NCBI RefSeq assembly: GCF_014062315.1
Contig: NZ_JACGLT010000008.1
Location: forward strand, 62,001 to 126,000
Direction: 5' to 3'
Length of the DNA stretch: 64,000 bases
Source: Gelidibacter maritimus
GTDB taxonomy: Bacteria; Bacteroidota; Bacteroidia; Flavobacteriales; Flavobacteriaceae
The position numbers and the translations under genes are program-made. Shown piece by piece: positions 25,051-32,653 of this stretch (its first letter is position 1; every line of letters starts with the position of its first letter). The notes beneath the pieces are model-generated. The model was not told the DNA's origin, ran no database searches, and saw nothing but the letters and a program-made list of their open reading frames with translations.

Positions 25051-26049
25051 TTAATCCTCAGGAAAGCCATTCAAAGCCAATGTTTCCAATTCTCTATCAT
25101 CATTTTCAAAAATCAGAAAAACTTTTAATTCCGGATGGCTAGCCAAAAAGGTCTTTACCTTCTCAAGTCCCATAGCCTTAAATGCCGTTGCATAAGCATC
25201 GGCAGTCATACAATCTTTAGCAATAACAGAAATACTCAGCAGATTGGTTTTGCTCGGATAGCCTGTTTTAGGGTCCAAAATATGCGAGTAACGATTTCCT
25301 AAGCTGTCGGTTTTGAATTTACGATAGGTCCCAGAGGTAGCCATCGCTTCATCATTTAATGAGATGACATTTAAAACAGATTGCTCTGCATCAAAATGAG
25401 GCAGCTCCACTCCCACTGTCCAAGGCTTTTGTTTTTCATAATTCTGGCCCTTGCATCTAATTTCACCACCAATTTCCACCAAATAATTCTTAATATTCTG
25501 ACGCTCCAAGAATTCGGCAATGACATCCACACCATAACCCTTCGCAATGGCATTAAAGTCGATGAAGGTGTTTGGGTTTTCCTTTGTAATCTTGCTGCCA
25601 TCGAGTCTTACTTTATTCAATCCTACAGACAACATCAGACTATCAATTTTAAGACTATCTAAAGCAACAACTTTGCCCTCCGGACCAAAATCCCATGCAT
25701 TGACCAAAACACCTATGGTTGGATCAAAAACACCATCGGTAGCTTTATAAATTGCTTTTGAAGCCTTAAATACATTTATAAAATGTTCATCAACCGCAAA
25801 AGTTTCATTTCGGTTAATCTTCGAAATATCAGAGTCCGTTTGATAAGTTGACATGGAGGTATTGATGATATCGAACAAACTGTCAAACTGTTGTTGGAAG
25901 CTTTCATTTCGTTCTGAATAATATTGGACGCCATAGGAGGTTCCGAACACTTCGCCGTACATTTTAGTGTTTGTAGGCTCCTGTTTGCATGAAAACACAC
26001 AAAGCACAAGGAGAAGACCTAACAACGTCGCGAATACACGACTATTCAT
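25051..26049 (-). CDS. apbE: FAD:protein FMN transferase (lipoprotein)
   Basis: 332 residues from the ATG at 26049. Lipoprotein signal MNSRVFATLLGLLLVLCVFSC, Cys21 in the lipobox. ApbE landmarks: MYGEVFGTSYGVQYYS, MSTYQTDSDISKIN, FDPTIGVLVNAWDFGPEG, IDFNAIAKGYGVDVIAEFL, YLVEIGGEIRCKG, ATSGTYRKF, HILDPKTGYP and DCMTADAYATAFKAMG (metal site). It transfers FMN to a Thr of NqrB and NqrC, encoded here at 35434-37413. The open frame continues 21 codons upstream to 26112, but those codons are a CTCTGTG repeat array and precede the signal peptide, so the longer start is rejected. Confidence 0.95.
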   Translation of the reverse strand: MNSRVFATLLGLLLVLCVFSCKQEPTNTKMYGEVFGTSYGVQYYSERNESFQQQFDSLFDIINTSMSTYQTDSDISKINRNETFAVDEHFINVFKASKAIYKATDGVFDPTIGVLVNAWDFGPEGKVVALDSLKIDSLMLSVGLNKVRLDGSKITKENPNTFIDFNAIAKGYGVDVIAEFLERQNIKNYLVEIGGEIRCKGQNYEKQKPWTVGVELPHFDAEQSVLNVISLNDEAMATSGTYRKFKTDSLGNRYSHILDPKTGYPSKTNLLSISVIAKDCMTADAYATAFKAMGLEKVKTFLASHPELKVFLIFENDDRELETLALNGFPED

Positions 26050-26066
26050 TGAAAAAACACAAGTAA

Positions 26067-26107
26067 ATCTCTGTGACCCTCTGTGTCCCTCCGCGTAACT
26101 CTGTGTC
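26067..26107. repeat. CTCTGTG array upstream of apbE
   Basis: ATCTCTGTGACCCTCTGTGT followed by CCCTCCGCGTAACTCTGTGT. It falls in the 5' leader of apbE, 18 bases before the signal-peptide ATG. Confidence 0.75.
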
Positions 26108-26121
26108 ATCATCCCTTTTTA

Positions 26122-26499
26122 TTAATTCAAATTGGTTTCCACCATCTGAATGCCGTTGTACTCAATAAGATACTCTTCATTCAAATATACCGGCAAGTCC
26201 TCACCGTTAGGATTTCCTATCCCTACTCCGGCATATAATACTTTTGCATCGTTTTCTCGGGCGTGTTTCTTGAAGGTTTCCATCCAAATGACATCATAAT
26301 TATTCGGATTCTCAGGAAGAATCACCGTCCTAACAATGACAAAGAAATATTGTTTCGTTTTATCAATGCACACAAATTGTGGATGTCTTTTAAGCTTACT
26401 ATTAATTGCTATAAATTCAAATCCACGAGCTTCGAGATCCTTACCGACATGATTCATGCCGAGGTTGTGCATTTCTTGTTCTGTAAGTGCTTTTCTCAT
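26122..26499 (-). CDS. Small conserved protein of unknown function next to apbE
   Basis: 125 residues from the ATG at 26499 (MRKALTEQEMHNLGMNHVGKDLEARGFEFI). No signal peptide or membrane helix. The pattern of alternating strands with FVCIDKTKQYFFVIVRTVI and a helical METFKKHAREND followed by LYAGVGIGN suggests a compact alpha/beta fold. I recall similar proteins adjacent to apbE in flavobacteria but know no function. The coding end lies 72 bases before the apbE signal-peptide ATG on the same strand, separated by the repeat array, so co-transcription with apbE is likely. Confidence 0.82.
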   Translation of the reverse strand: MRKALTEQEMHNLGMNHVGKDLEARGFEFIAINSKLKRHPQFVCIDKTKQYFFVIVRTVILPENPNNYDVIWMETFKKHARENDAKVLYAGVGIGNPNGEDLPVYLNEEYLIEYNGIQMVETNLN

Positions 26500-26503
26500 G
26501 TTA

Positions 26504-26511
26504 CAAAAATA
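26504..26511 (-). promoter_or_regulatory. Consensus -7 box (TATTTTTG) before the apbE-linked small gene
   Basis: Exact TAnnTTTG on the minus strand, only 4 bases before the ATG at 26499, which implies an almost leaderless transcript covering this gene and probably apbE. An in-frame TTG start at 26514 lies upstream of the box and is rejected. Confidence 0.55.
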
Positions 26512-26709
26512 CAATAATACCGATGATCAGGCTCTTAAGAAAATTGAAAAATATTTGAAACAAACAAAATTAAGAGCCATAACACCGTCTTTAAAATTCA
26601 GAAAATACCATAACGTCAAAAGTTTCAAGGTTTATGTTATGTTAAAACCTCTAAATTGCTTCATAATAATTATCAATCTTAGTATCTTAATAGTCATAAA
26701 ACTCATGCT

Positions 26710-27171
26710 ATGAAGACTTCACATCGATTAGAGCGAGCCATTCAAAAATTATATTCAGCATTTCATAATAATGAATTGCATCCCGAATGCTGTCAGCAAT
26801 GTGCCGTCGGAAACATTTTAGACAACACCGATGCCTGGAAACACCTTTCCGATAGCCATGGCGCTTTACAATTGAATTATGTGGGACTGGTCCATCAGAA
26901 TTTAGGTAGAAAGTTTAGCGGTTATTCACCTCACGAATTATTACAAATAGAAGCCAGCTTTCTTAAAGGATGTGGCTATTCCTTACCTTTGAATCGCAAA
27001 GGAAAAAAACCGAAAAACCCAAAAGACAAGAATGTGCTTTTTAACGGCCTATGCGAAACTGTGGCATTCTTATGCGCGCTGGAAGGTGTGGATAACGTCA
27101 TGGATTATTCAAGACTTTTTGAATTTGAAAACGATCAGCCACGTTTCGAACTGAACGCAACCATAATTTAA
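26710..27171 (+). CDS. Conserved cysteine-containing protein of unknown function
   Basis: 153 residues. Conserved-looking core MKTSHRLERAIQKLYSAFHN, then PECCQQCAVGNI (three Cys in six residues), LSDSHGALQLNYVGLVHQNLGR, LLQIEASFLKGCGY and LCETVAFLCALEG. No signal peptide or membrane helix. Proteins of this type in flavobacteria have, as I recall, been labelled NADH:quinone reductase subunit F in some annotations, but none of the NqrF domains is present and the true nqrF is at 32654. The Cys cluster could bind a metal or Fe-S centre. It lies divergent from the apbE-linked gene. Confidence 0.82.
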   Translation: MKTSHRLERAIQKLYSAFHNNELHPECCQQCAVGNILDNTDAWKHLSDSHGALQLNYVGLVHQNLGRKFSGYSPHELLQIEASFLKGCGYSLPLNRKGKKPKNPKDKNVLFNGLCETVAFLCALEGVDNVMDYSRLFEFENDQPRFELNATII

Positions 27172-27198
27172 TTGGAAATTGGGGATTATAGATTATTA

Positions 27199-27244
27199 AA
27201 ACCTTTCAGTCCCGATAGCTATGGCTATGGTGACTGAAAGGTTT
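27199..27244. repeat. 13-bp perfect inverted repeat with TCCCGATA-type loop
   Basis: AAACCTTTCAGTC (27199-27211) pairs with GACTGAAAGGTTT (27232-27244). The 20-base loop holds most of a TCCCGATAGCTAT unit. It lies between two convergent genes and could end transcription in both directions, though no long T tract follows on the plus side. Confidence 0.7.
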
Positions 27245-27253
27245 GGTGATTAA

Positions 27254-28135
27254 TCAATTAATTAAGCAAAAATTGTCAAAGCCTAAAAACATTTTCCCAT
27301 AATCGGCAAATGGCAGATGGGAGTTTGTAACCATAATGTGATTGATGCCATTGGCAGGAAATGTCAAGGTGCTTGTATCAATAGAAATGTTTGTGGTAAT
27401 CCATGTATTTGTCGTACTTGACGTAACAACGATTTCTCCTAAAAACACCGTATTGGACGCACCAAACAAATCGAGGTTAGAAGGTGTGGCAATTCCGGTT
27501 GGATTAGCAGGTAGAGGATCTGAGGTTGCGTGATAAACCCCATAAACACCAATTTTCACATCTCGAGAACTCGCACAGTTTTCGCTCATATTGGCGTAAT
27601 CAAAAGACAAATTATAAACGCCCGTATTTTGATTTATTGTGCTGGTCAATTCATTAAACATACCCTCTCTATAGGTGGCATTACCGGCTGGATTGGTTGT
27701 ATTTTCAATCCACATGCCCGCAAAAACACCAGATGTTGGTGTCGGGCCAACAAAACATCCTGTTCCATAATTAGTTGTGGTATCATTAAACAAATCAGCA
27801 AGACTACCAGACTGCCATAATGGTTTCCAATGTGTCGCTAAGTCAATATCTTGATCAACTGAAGCATTTGGGTCTCCGGTTATTATTTCAAAATCACCAT
27901 TTTGTATAAATCCAGGGCAAGAGCTGATAATTGGATATTTTGGGATGCACTCACACACATCATTTACAGTGCCATCAGCATCACCATCGCCATTAGAATC
28001 GCAGGCATCGCCAATGTTAAGTTGTAGGTCCTGGCAATCCAGAATTTGGTTGTATTCGCATATATCATCACTGCTACACGAAAATTGCAGGAAAACAAAG
28101 ACTAAGAACATCAGCTTTAAAAAGTTAGAACTCAT
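27254..28135 (-). CDS. Predicted surface lipoprotein
   Basis: 293 residues from the ATG at 28135, which starts directly at the signal MSSNFLKLMFLVFVFLQFSC with the lipobox Cys at 20; an upstream ATG at 28177 adds 14 residues before the signal. A Cys/Asp-rich linker follows (ICEYNQILDCQDLQ, DACDSNGDGDADGTVNDVCEC), recalling thrombospondin-type Ca-binding repeats. The rest (about 75-293) is a beta-rich domain beginning PGFIQNGDFEI and including NLSFDYANMSE, like carbohydrate-binding jelly-roll modules. No catalytic motif is visible. Probably displayed on the outer surface. Confidence 0.8.
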   Translation of the reverse strand: MSSNFLKLMFLVFVFLQFSCSSDDICEYNQILDCQDLQLNIGDACDSNGDGDADGTVNDVCECIPKYPIISSCPGFIQNGDFEIITGDPNASVDQDIDLATHWKPLWQSGSLADLFNDTTTNYGTGCFVGPTPTSGVFAGMWIENTTNPAGNATYREGMFNELTSTINQNTGVYNLSFDYANMSENCASSRDVKIGVYGVYHATSDPLPANPTGIATPSNLDLFGASNTVFLGEIVVTSSTTNTWITTNISIDTSTLTFPANGINHIMVTNSHLPFADYGKMFLGFDNFCLIN

Positions 28136-28206
28136 CTTATGTGATTGGGTTTGGTTTATTATATATATTTTTTTCATGTTTTTCGTTTTAAAATTAAGTA
28201 CCTCGG

Positions 28207-28293
28207 AAAAAGCTTATGAGGTAGGTATAAGGAATTGTCTTTTCATTCGAGGCAAGCCTCAGGGTATTAAACCCCACAAGTGAAAAATAAATC
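28207..28293 (+). repeat. 87-nt dispersed intergenic repeat, copy 2
   Basis: Shares AAGGAATTGTCTTTT, TCGAGGCAAGCCTC and TATTAAA-CCCCAC with copies 1 and 3. It is in plus orientation here although the genes on both sides run on the minus strand. Its 3' end touches the terminator hairpin of the OmpA gene. Confidence 0.75.
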
Positions 28294-28322
28294 AAGGCAG
28301 CAACTAACGACTGCCTTGATTT
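28289..28322 (-). terminator. Terminator of the OmpA-family gene
   Basis: Perfect 12-bp stem AAATCAAGGCAG / CTGCCTTGATTT with a 10-base loop; on the minus strand the stem runs into a T-rich tail. It lies 36 bases after the OmpA-family stop. Confidence 0.8.
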
Positions 28323-28357
28323 GGAAATTGATTAATAGCAAACTAAATCAAATGGTG

Positions 28358-30133
28358 TTAAAAGCAGACAACTTTAAATTCAGTCCTACGGTTGATGCGG
28401 TGCTCATCATCTGTACATGGGACATTATTGGCACACTTCGTATTCTTAAGTTCAGATTCTCCAGCTCCTCGGGCAATTAAACGACTTTTGGATATTCCTT
28501 GACTGGCGATATATGCGACAGTTGCATCTGCACGACGTTGTGATAATTTTCTGTTATATTCATCCGATCCTTGACTGTCTGTATGAGATGACATTTCCAC
28601 TTGAATATTCGGATTATCGTTCATTAACTTCACAATACGTTGCAGATCAGCAATAGCCTCCGGCAATATGTCTGCCTTGTCCAAATCAAAATTAATATTG
28701 TCCAATTTAATGGCCTTTCCGCAAGGGTCCACACACATTTCAAAATCTATAAACAAGGTATTGTCTCTGTTATATGAACTTGTAGAAATCTCAACGTCAT
28801 TAGAATAGTACCCCTCCTTCTTACCGTTTAAGGTGTAATTGGAAGCCTGCTTGAGATGAAACATAAAGTCGCCTTTAGCATCAGACAGGGTGTGTTTCTC
28901 ACCTGGATTGATATTGTCTTTAAGCAAGATATCGACACTTTGTATCCCTTCAGCACTATTACATTCTACAACATTTCCTTTTAGTATAAAGTTTTTATCG
29001 CCATAAAAAATAACTTTTTGAATTCCCGAACTTTCCTTTTGGCAGTTTTTAAACTCAGCTTTGGTGATACTCTCTTCTTCTAAACTGATATTATAAAGTT
29101 TTCCTTTAACGATATAATCACCTTCAATGACCTCGTTAAAAACAACCACGCCATATGAATTTGTAGTCCCACTTTGTACGATGTTTCCGTTAAGATCGGT
29201 CAGAACAACATCAGTATTAGGCAGTGTTTCTCCTGTAAATTTATCTCTCGCCGTCACGGTTACCCCACAGCCACAAGTTGCACAACAATGTGGGAAATGA
29301 TCTTCTTCACAAACAGGACAGATATTTTCTTTTTTGCTTTTAGTGAACTTATAGGTGATGCCAGCAAATAAACCCACTGAAGATATATCACAATCGCATG
29401 GCTCTTCACGGAACATAGGCTCTCTATCCAATAAAGTCATTGGTCTATCGGCATTTTCGGTGTATGAAGTAAAAGGCTGATACATTGCAGACACTCCAGA
29501 TTCATTCAATTCTTCAACATTAAAGTGTCTCATATAATAAGCGCCTAAATTAATACCCCAGTTTTTATTCAAGAGATAGGTAAAACGCAATTGTCCCTTT
29601 GCGGTGAGCACTTGCGAATCGTCATATCCTGCGTGGAAATTTAATGGATAGGTGTTGGGAGTTGCTGAACTGCCTTCCAAGTAGGTCCGACCTCCTTTTA
29701 TTGAAGCGAGTCCAAAGCGCGTATTGAGTTCGGCTGTAAAAGTTCCCATTCTATTTCTATACTGGAAGTTTGGACCTATTCCATAGAAAAAACGTGTAAT
29801 TTTATCTTCAGTTAAATCGAACGAATCGATCGGTGTCATCCAATCGGCTTCATAAAGATCTGCAGTAGGATAGGTGCTTTTCGGTTTGTTTTTTATGTAG
29901 TCTACATCTGCACCTACACCAAACCAATTCCAGTAATAATCTAAAGATAGACCTAAGTCCAGTCCGCCCTTATAATCTATATAAGGTGTATTGTTGTTAT
30001 AAGTAGGAAAATCATAACCAACTCTTGGGGTGAGTTGGAAATAATTTCGATCTAAAGGCTCTTCTTGGGCCATAGCTGAGAATGTGCTCGCAAACACAAC
30101 TAAAATTCCTAATAATTTCATTAAATTTTTCAT
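28358..30133 (-). CDS. OmpA-family outer membrane protein with cysteine-rich linker
   Basis: 591 residues. Signal peptide 1-22 (cut after AMA). Residues about 30-265 form an eight-stranded-barrel-like region (RVGYDFPTYNN through GLFAGITYKF). Then a Cys cluster: CPVC (272-275) and HCCATCGC (282-289), with CDC at 246-248. Next are two regulatory-domain-like beta-sandwiches (about 290-470: VTVTARDKFTGETLPN, VDILLKDNINPGEKH). The C-terminal OmpA domain (about 475-590) has FDLDKADILPEA, SSHTDSQGSDEYN and LSQRRADATVAYI, which binds peptidoglycan. Monocistronic with its own terminator. The Cys-rich linker is not a usual OmpA feature. Confidence 0.93.
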   Translation of the reverse strand: MKNLMKLLGILVVFASTFSAMAQEEPLDRNYFQLTPRVGYDFPTYNNNTPYIDYKGGLDLGLSLDYYWNWFGVGADVDYIKNKPKSTYPTADLYEADWMTPIDSFDLTEDKITRFFYGIGPNFQYRNRMGTFTAELNTRFGLASIKGGRTYLEGSSATPNTYPLNFHAGYDDSQVLTAKGQLRFTYLLNKNWGINLGAYYMRHFNVEELNESGVSAMYQPFTSYTENADRPMTLLDREPMFREEPCDCDISSVGLFAGITYKFTKSKKENICPVCEEDHFPHCCATCGCGVTVTARDKFTGETLPNTDVVLTDLNGNIVQSGTTNSYGVVVFNEVIEGDYIVKGKLYNISLEEESITKAEFKNCQKESSGIQKVIFYGDKNFILKGNVVECNSAEGIQSVDILLKDNINPGEKHTLSDAKGDFMFHLKQASNYTLNGKKEGYYSNDVEISTSSYNRDNTLFIDFEMCVDPCGKAIKLDNINFDLDKADILPEAIADLQRIVKLMNDNPNIQVEMSSHTDSQGSDEYNRKLSQRRADATVAYIASQGISKSRLIARGAGESELKNTKCANNVPCTDDEHRINRRTEFKVVCF

Positions 30134-30545
30134 CGTAAAAAATGTTTTAAATTATGTTACTCACCCTTATATAAAGATGGTTTCAAATTGTTACCCCCTA
30201 TTTGGAAAAGTTTTGTGTATAAATGTCAAAATCCTTGTAGTATATACTAAACAGTACATCAGGGTTTCGTTAGAGAAGGCTATAGATCCGTATAGGTGTG
30301 TTTGTATAGATGTGGTGTTCCAAGAAAACCAATTGAATGAATTTATTTTAGACGCCAGCCTATATCCACATCTTATTAAGTCTAAAATGCAAAAGGTTTC
30401 AACATGTAAAGTGGCGCTATTTTAGTAAATTTGGACTCCTTTATAAAACTGTTTGTATTGGTTTATCAATTGGCACTTTTAAGTTAATTAGGTTGTCATA
30501 AAATCAATATGAGACATAAAATATAATCTTCAGAAGATTTGACTC
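30134..30545. other. Intergenic gap between OmpA-family and AAA+ genes
   Basis: 412 AT-rich bases between divergent genes. The only signal I trust is TAAATTTG at 30426-30433, an exact plus-strand -7 box that could serve the AAA+ gene through a 113-base leader. No repeat, RNA or gene is recognised. Confidence 0.5.
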
Positions 30546-31586
30546 ATGGCACATCACAGCACCTATTTGAATCCAAAACACAAGATCATCCCACTTGATC
30601 AACTTCATCTCAATGAAGATATTAGGGAGCGTATCAACCAGTTGTTGGAAGAGTTCACCTATATCAATGCACTCAAGGATCTCAATATTCCTGTTGACAA
30701 TAAAATATTACTGTATGGCCATACAGGATGTGGAAAAACCGCTACGGCCTATGCTATCGGACACGCCTTAAACAAGAAGGTCATTGCCATTAATTTAAGC
30801 GGATTTGTATCATCAAAATTAGGAGAGACAGCAAAAAACCTATCAGATCTATTCAAAAAAGCCATAAATGATGACGCCATTTTATTTATTGATGAATTTG
30901 ACTTTATCGGTAAATTAAGAGATTATGATGAAAAAGATTCCGGCGAGATGAAGCGATTGGTGAATACTTTGCTGCAGCTCATAGATAATTTGCCAGATAA
31001 CGCCCTATTGATTTGTGCTACGAACCATTTAGGGATTATTGACACGGCTTTGTTAAGACGATTTCAGATCAGATTGGGGTACACCTTACCTACCAAAGAA
31101 GATCTCAACAAATATTACGATAGTATTTTGTCAGGTTTTCCAAAACACCTCAACATTATAAAAAGGAGCTATGGTATATCTTATGCAGAAGCTAAGGATA
31201 GTATTCATCAACAGATTAAAGCCAATGTCATAGATTTTGAAAAACGAAGAAAACACTTATTGTTTTTTTATGATGGCTTTATATCACCAGATCTACAACT
31301 TCAGCATTATGGCAGAAAGCTCGATGGAATTGAAGGAACTTTATCAGGATACACATTAAAAGATTCAACAATTAATGGTGTTTCTATGCCTGAGCGTAGT
31401 CATACAAATAGGCCTCAAATTGCCCTAAAATCTAAAGAAAAGAGTGACACAATAAAAGGGATGGTGTTTGAAGTTACTGGGGAAGAACTCGTACAGACAG
31501 ATAAAATATCAGCCCCAAATTCTAACAGAATTTTAGCAACAACCGACGCTGGAGCGGAAGTCTGGGTATATGTTGAAAATAAGTGA
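30546..31586 (+). CDS. AAA+ family ATPase
   Basis: 346 residues. Walker A GHTGCGKT (58-65), Walker B ILFIDEFD (112-119), sensor 1 LLICATNH, and an arginine-finger candidate in ALLRRFQIRL, the set for a classic-clade (FtsH/CDC48-like) AAA+ module. There is no protease motif and no membrane helix. The C-terminal 130 residues (from KANVIDFEKRRKH) are unrecognised and may bind a partner. An N-terminal MAHHSTYLNPKHK segment is short, so no large substrate domain exists. The yggS gene starts 7 bases after its stop, suggesting an operon. Function unknown. Confidence 0.9.
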   Translation: MAHHSTYLNPKHKIIPLDQLHLNEDIRERINQLLEEFTYINALKDLNIPVDNKILLYGHTGCGKTATAYAIGHALNKKVIAINLSGFVSSKLGETAKNLSDLFKKAINDDAILFIDEFDFIGKLRDYDEKDSGEMKRLVNTLLQLIDNLPDNALLICATNHLGIIDTALLRRFQIRLGYTLPTKEDLNKYYDSILSGFPKHLNIIKRSYGISYAEAKDSIHQQIKANVIDFEKRRKHLLFFYDGFISPDLQLQHYGRKLDGIEGTLSGYTLKDSTINGVSMPERSHTNRPQIALKSKEKSDTIKGMVFEVTGEELVQTDKISAPNSNRILATTDAGAEVWVYVENK

Positions 31587-31593
31587 TTTTAAT

Positions 31594-32316
31594 ATGGAAA
31601 CCACAATTCAGAATAATATCGCATCTATTCTTGGCAGGATTGAAAACGCCTGTAAAAGAGCTAACCGAGATCCTGAAGACGTAAAACTGCTGTTGGCCAC
31701 CAAAACCGTATCAGCAGAAAACATAAAGATTGCCTTTAACCATCATCAAAGCTTAATTGGCGAAAACAAAATTCAAGAGATCAAAGCAAAATATGAGAGC
31801 TTGAAGCCCTTCCCTCATCAAAAACACTTTATAGGCCATCTCCAAACCAATAAAGTCAAAGAACTCATAAGATATGATGTGGATTGCATTCAGTCTTTAG
31901 ACCGGCTCAGATTGGCTGAGAAATTACAAAACCGACTCGAATATGAAGATAGGACTATGGATGCCTATCTACAATTTAATACCTCTTTTGAAGAAAGCAA
32001 ATTTGGAATGCATCCTGACCAAGCCGTAAAATTTGCCTTGGAGGTTCAGCAGTTTGATCGCATCCGTATAAAAGGTCTAATGACCATCGGTTTATTTTCT
32101 GCAGAACATGAAAAAGTTCGGAAATGTTTTAAATTACTTAAAGGTATCCAACTCCAACTGTTAGACAAAGGCATTCCTGTCAATGAACTGTCAATGGGCA
32201 TGAGCGGTGATTTGGAAATTGCCATTGAAGAAGGCGCAACTATGGTCAGGGTTGGCACCGCTGTATTTGGAAAACGTGAACATCCAGATAGCTACTATTG
32301 GAATGAAGGAAAGTAG
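31594..32316 (+). CDS. YggS/PLPBP-family pyridoxal phosphate homeostasis protein
   Basis: 240 residues from the ATG at 31594; an earlier in-frame ATG at 31570 would overlap the AAA+ gene. Fold-type III PLP barrel without the second domain of alanine racemases: Lys37 in LLLATKTVS forms the Schiff base; IGENKIQEI, HFIGHLQTNKVKEL, VDCIQSLDRLRLAEKL and LSMGMSGDLEIAIEEGATMVRVGTAVFG are family hallmarks. It buffers cellular PLP. It is 7 bases downstream of the AAA+ gene. Family identity is certain; the pairing is unusual. Confidence 0.95.
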   Translation: METTIQNNIASILGRIENACKRANRDPEDVKLLLATKTVSAENIKIAFNHHQSLIGENKIQEIKAKYESLKPFPHQKHFIGHLQTNKVKELIRYDVDCIQSLDRLRLAEKLQNRLEYEDRTMDAYLQFNTSFEESKFGMHPDQAVKFALEVQQFDRIRIKGLMTIGLFSAEHEKVRKCFKLLKGIQLQLLDKGIPVNELSMGMSGDLEIAIEEGATMVRVGTAVFGKREHPDSYYWNEGK

Positions 32317-32504
32317 GTTTGTGATAATTGGAACCAAGACTGCTTCGCTATTGATGTCAAGAATCAAGAGTTAAAATCTTTTCCATTTTATAGAGGTCAG
32401 TTGTCAATTACATGCTTCTTGTGACCATTTATAACATTTGTCAGGCTGAGCATTAAAAAATTCATAATACATTTTGAATGAAGTTAACCCGACCGGCACG
32501 AACG

Positions 32505-32590
32505 CACAAGCCCATGAGGTATGGATAAAGAATTGTCTTTTCGATCGAGGCAAATCTCGAAGAATTAAAACCCACTTGTGGAAATAAAAA
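32505..32590 (+). repeat. 87-nt dispersed intergenic repeat, copy 3
   Basis: Matches copies 1 and 2 over AAGCCCATGAGGTATGGAT, AAAGAATTGTCTTTT, GATCGAGGCAAATCTCGA and TTAAAACCCAC. It ends at the terminator hairpin, as copy 2 does. Confidence 0.75.
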
Positions 32591-32622
32591 AACCAGCACT
32601 TATTGAAAGTACTGGTTTTTTT
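32586..32622. terminator. Bidirectional terminator between yggS and nqrF
   Basis: A-run, stem ACCAG(C)ACTT / AAGT(A)CTGGT around a 5-base loop, and a T-run. The symmetry serves both the plus-strand yggS and the minus-strand nqr operon. Confidence 0.85.
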
Positions 32623-32653
32623 ATCTTTATTACTGACTGATTTTCGATATGGA

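Larger units (their letters stand above)
32317..32653. other. Intergenic gap between yggS and nqrF
   Basis: 337 bases between convergent genes. It holds copy 3 of the 87-nt repeat (32505-32590) and a bidirectional terminator (32586-32622). The first 180 bases contain nothing recognised. Confidence 0.6.

Noticed and set aside
26050-26112. Longer apbE N-terminus from the upstream ATG
   Set aside because: The added 21 codons are a CTCTGTG repeat array and would place a polar stretch before the lipoprotein signal.
28280-28480. A 66-codon plus-strand frame at the end of the OmpA-family gene
   Set aside because: Overlaps the terminator hairpin and the antisense of the OmpA domain; no own signals.
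30084-30425. A 113-codon plus-strand frame over the OmpA gene start and the gap
   Set aside because: Begins antisense to the OmpA signal peptide and has no domain-like pattern.
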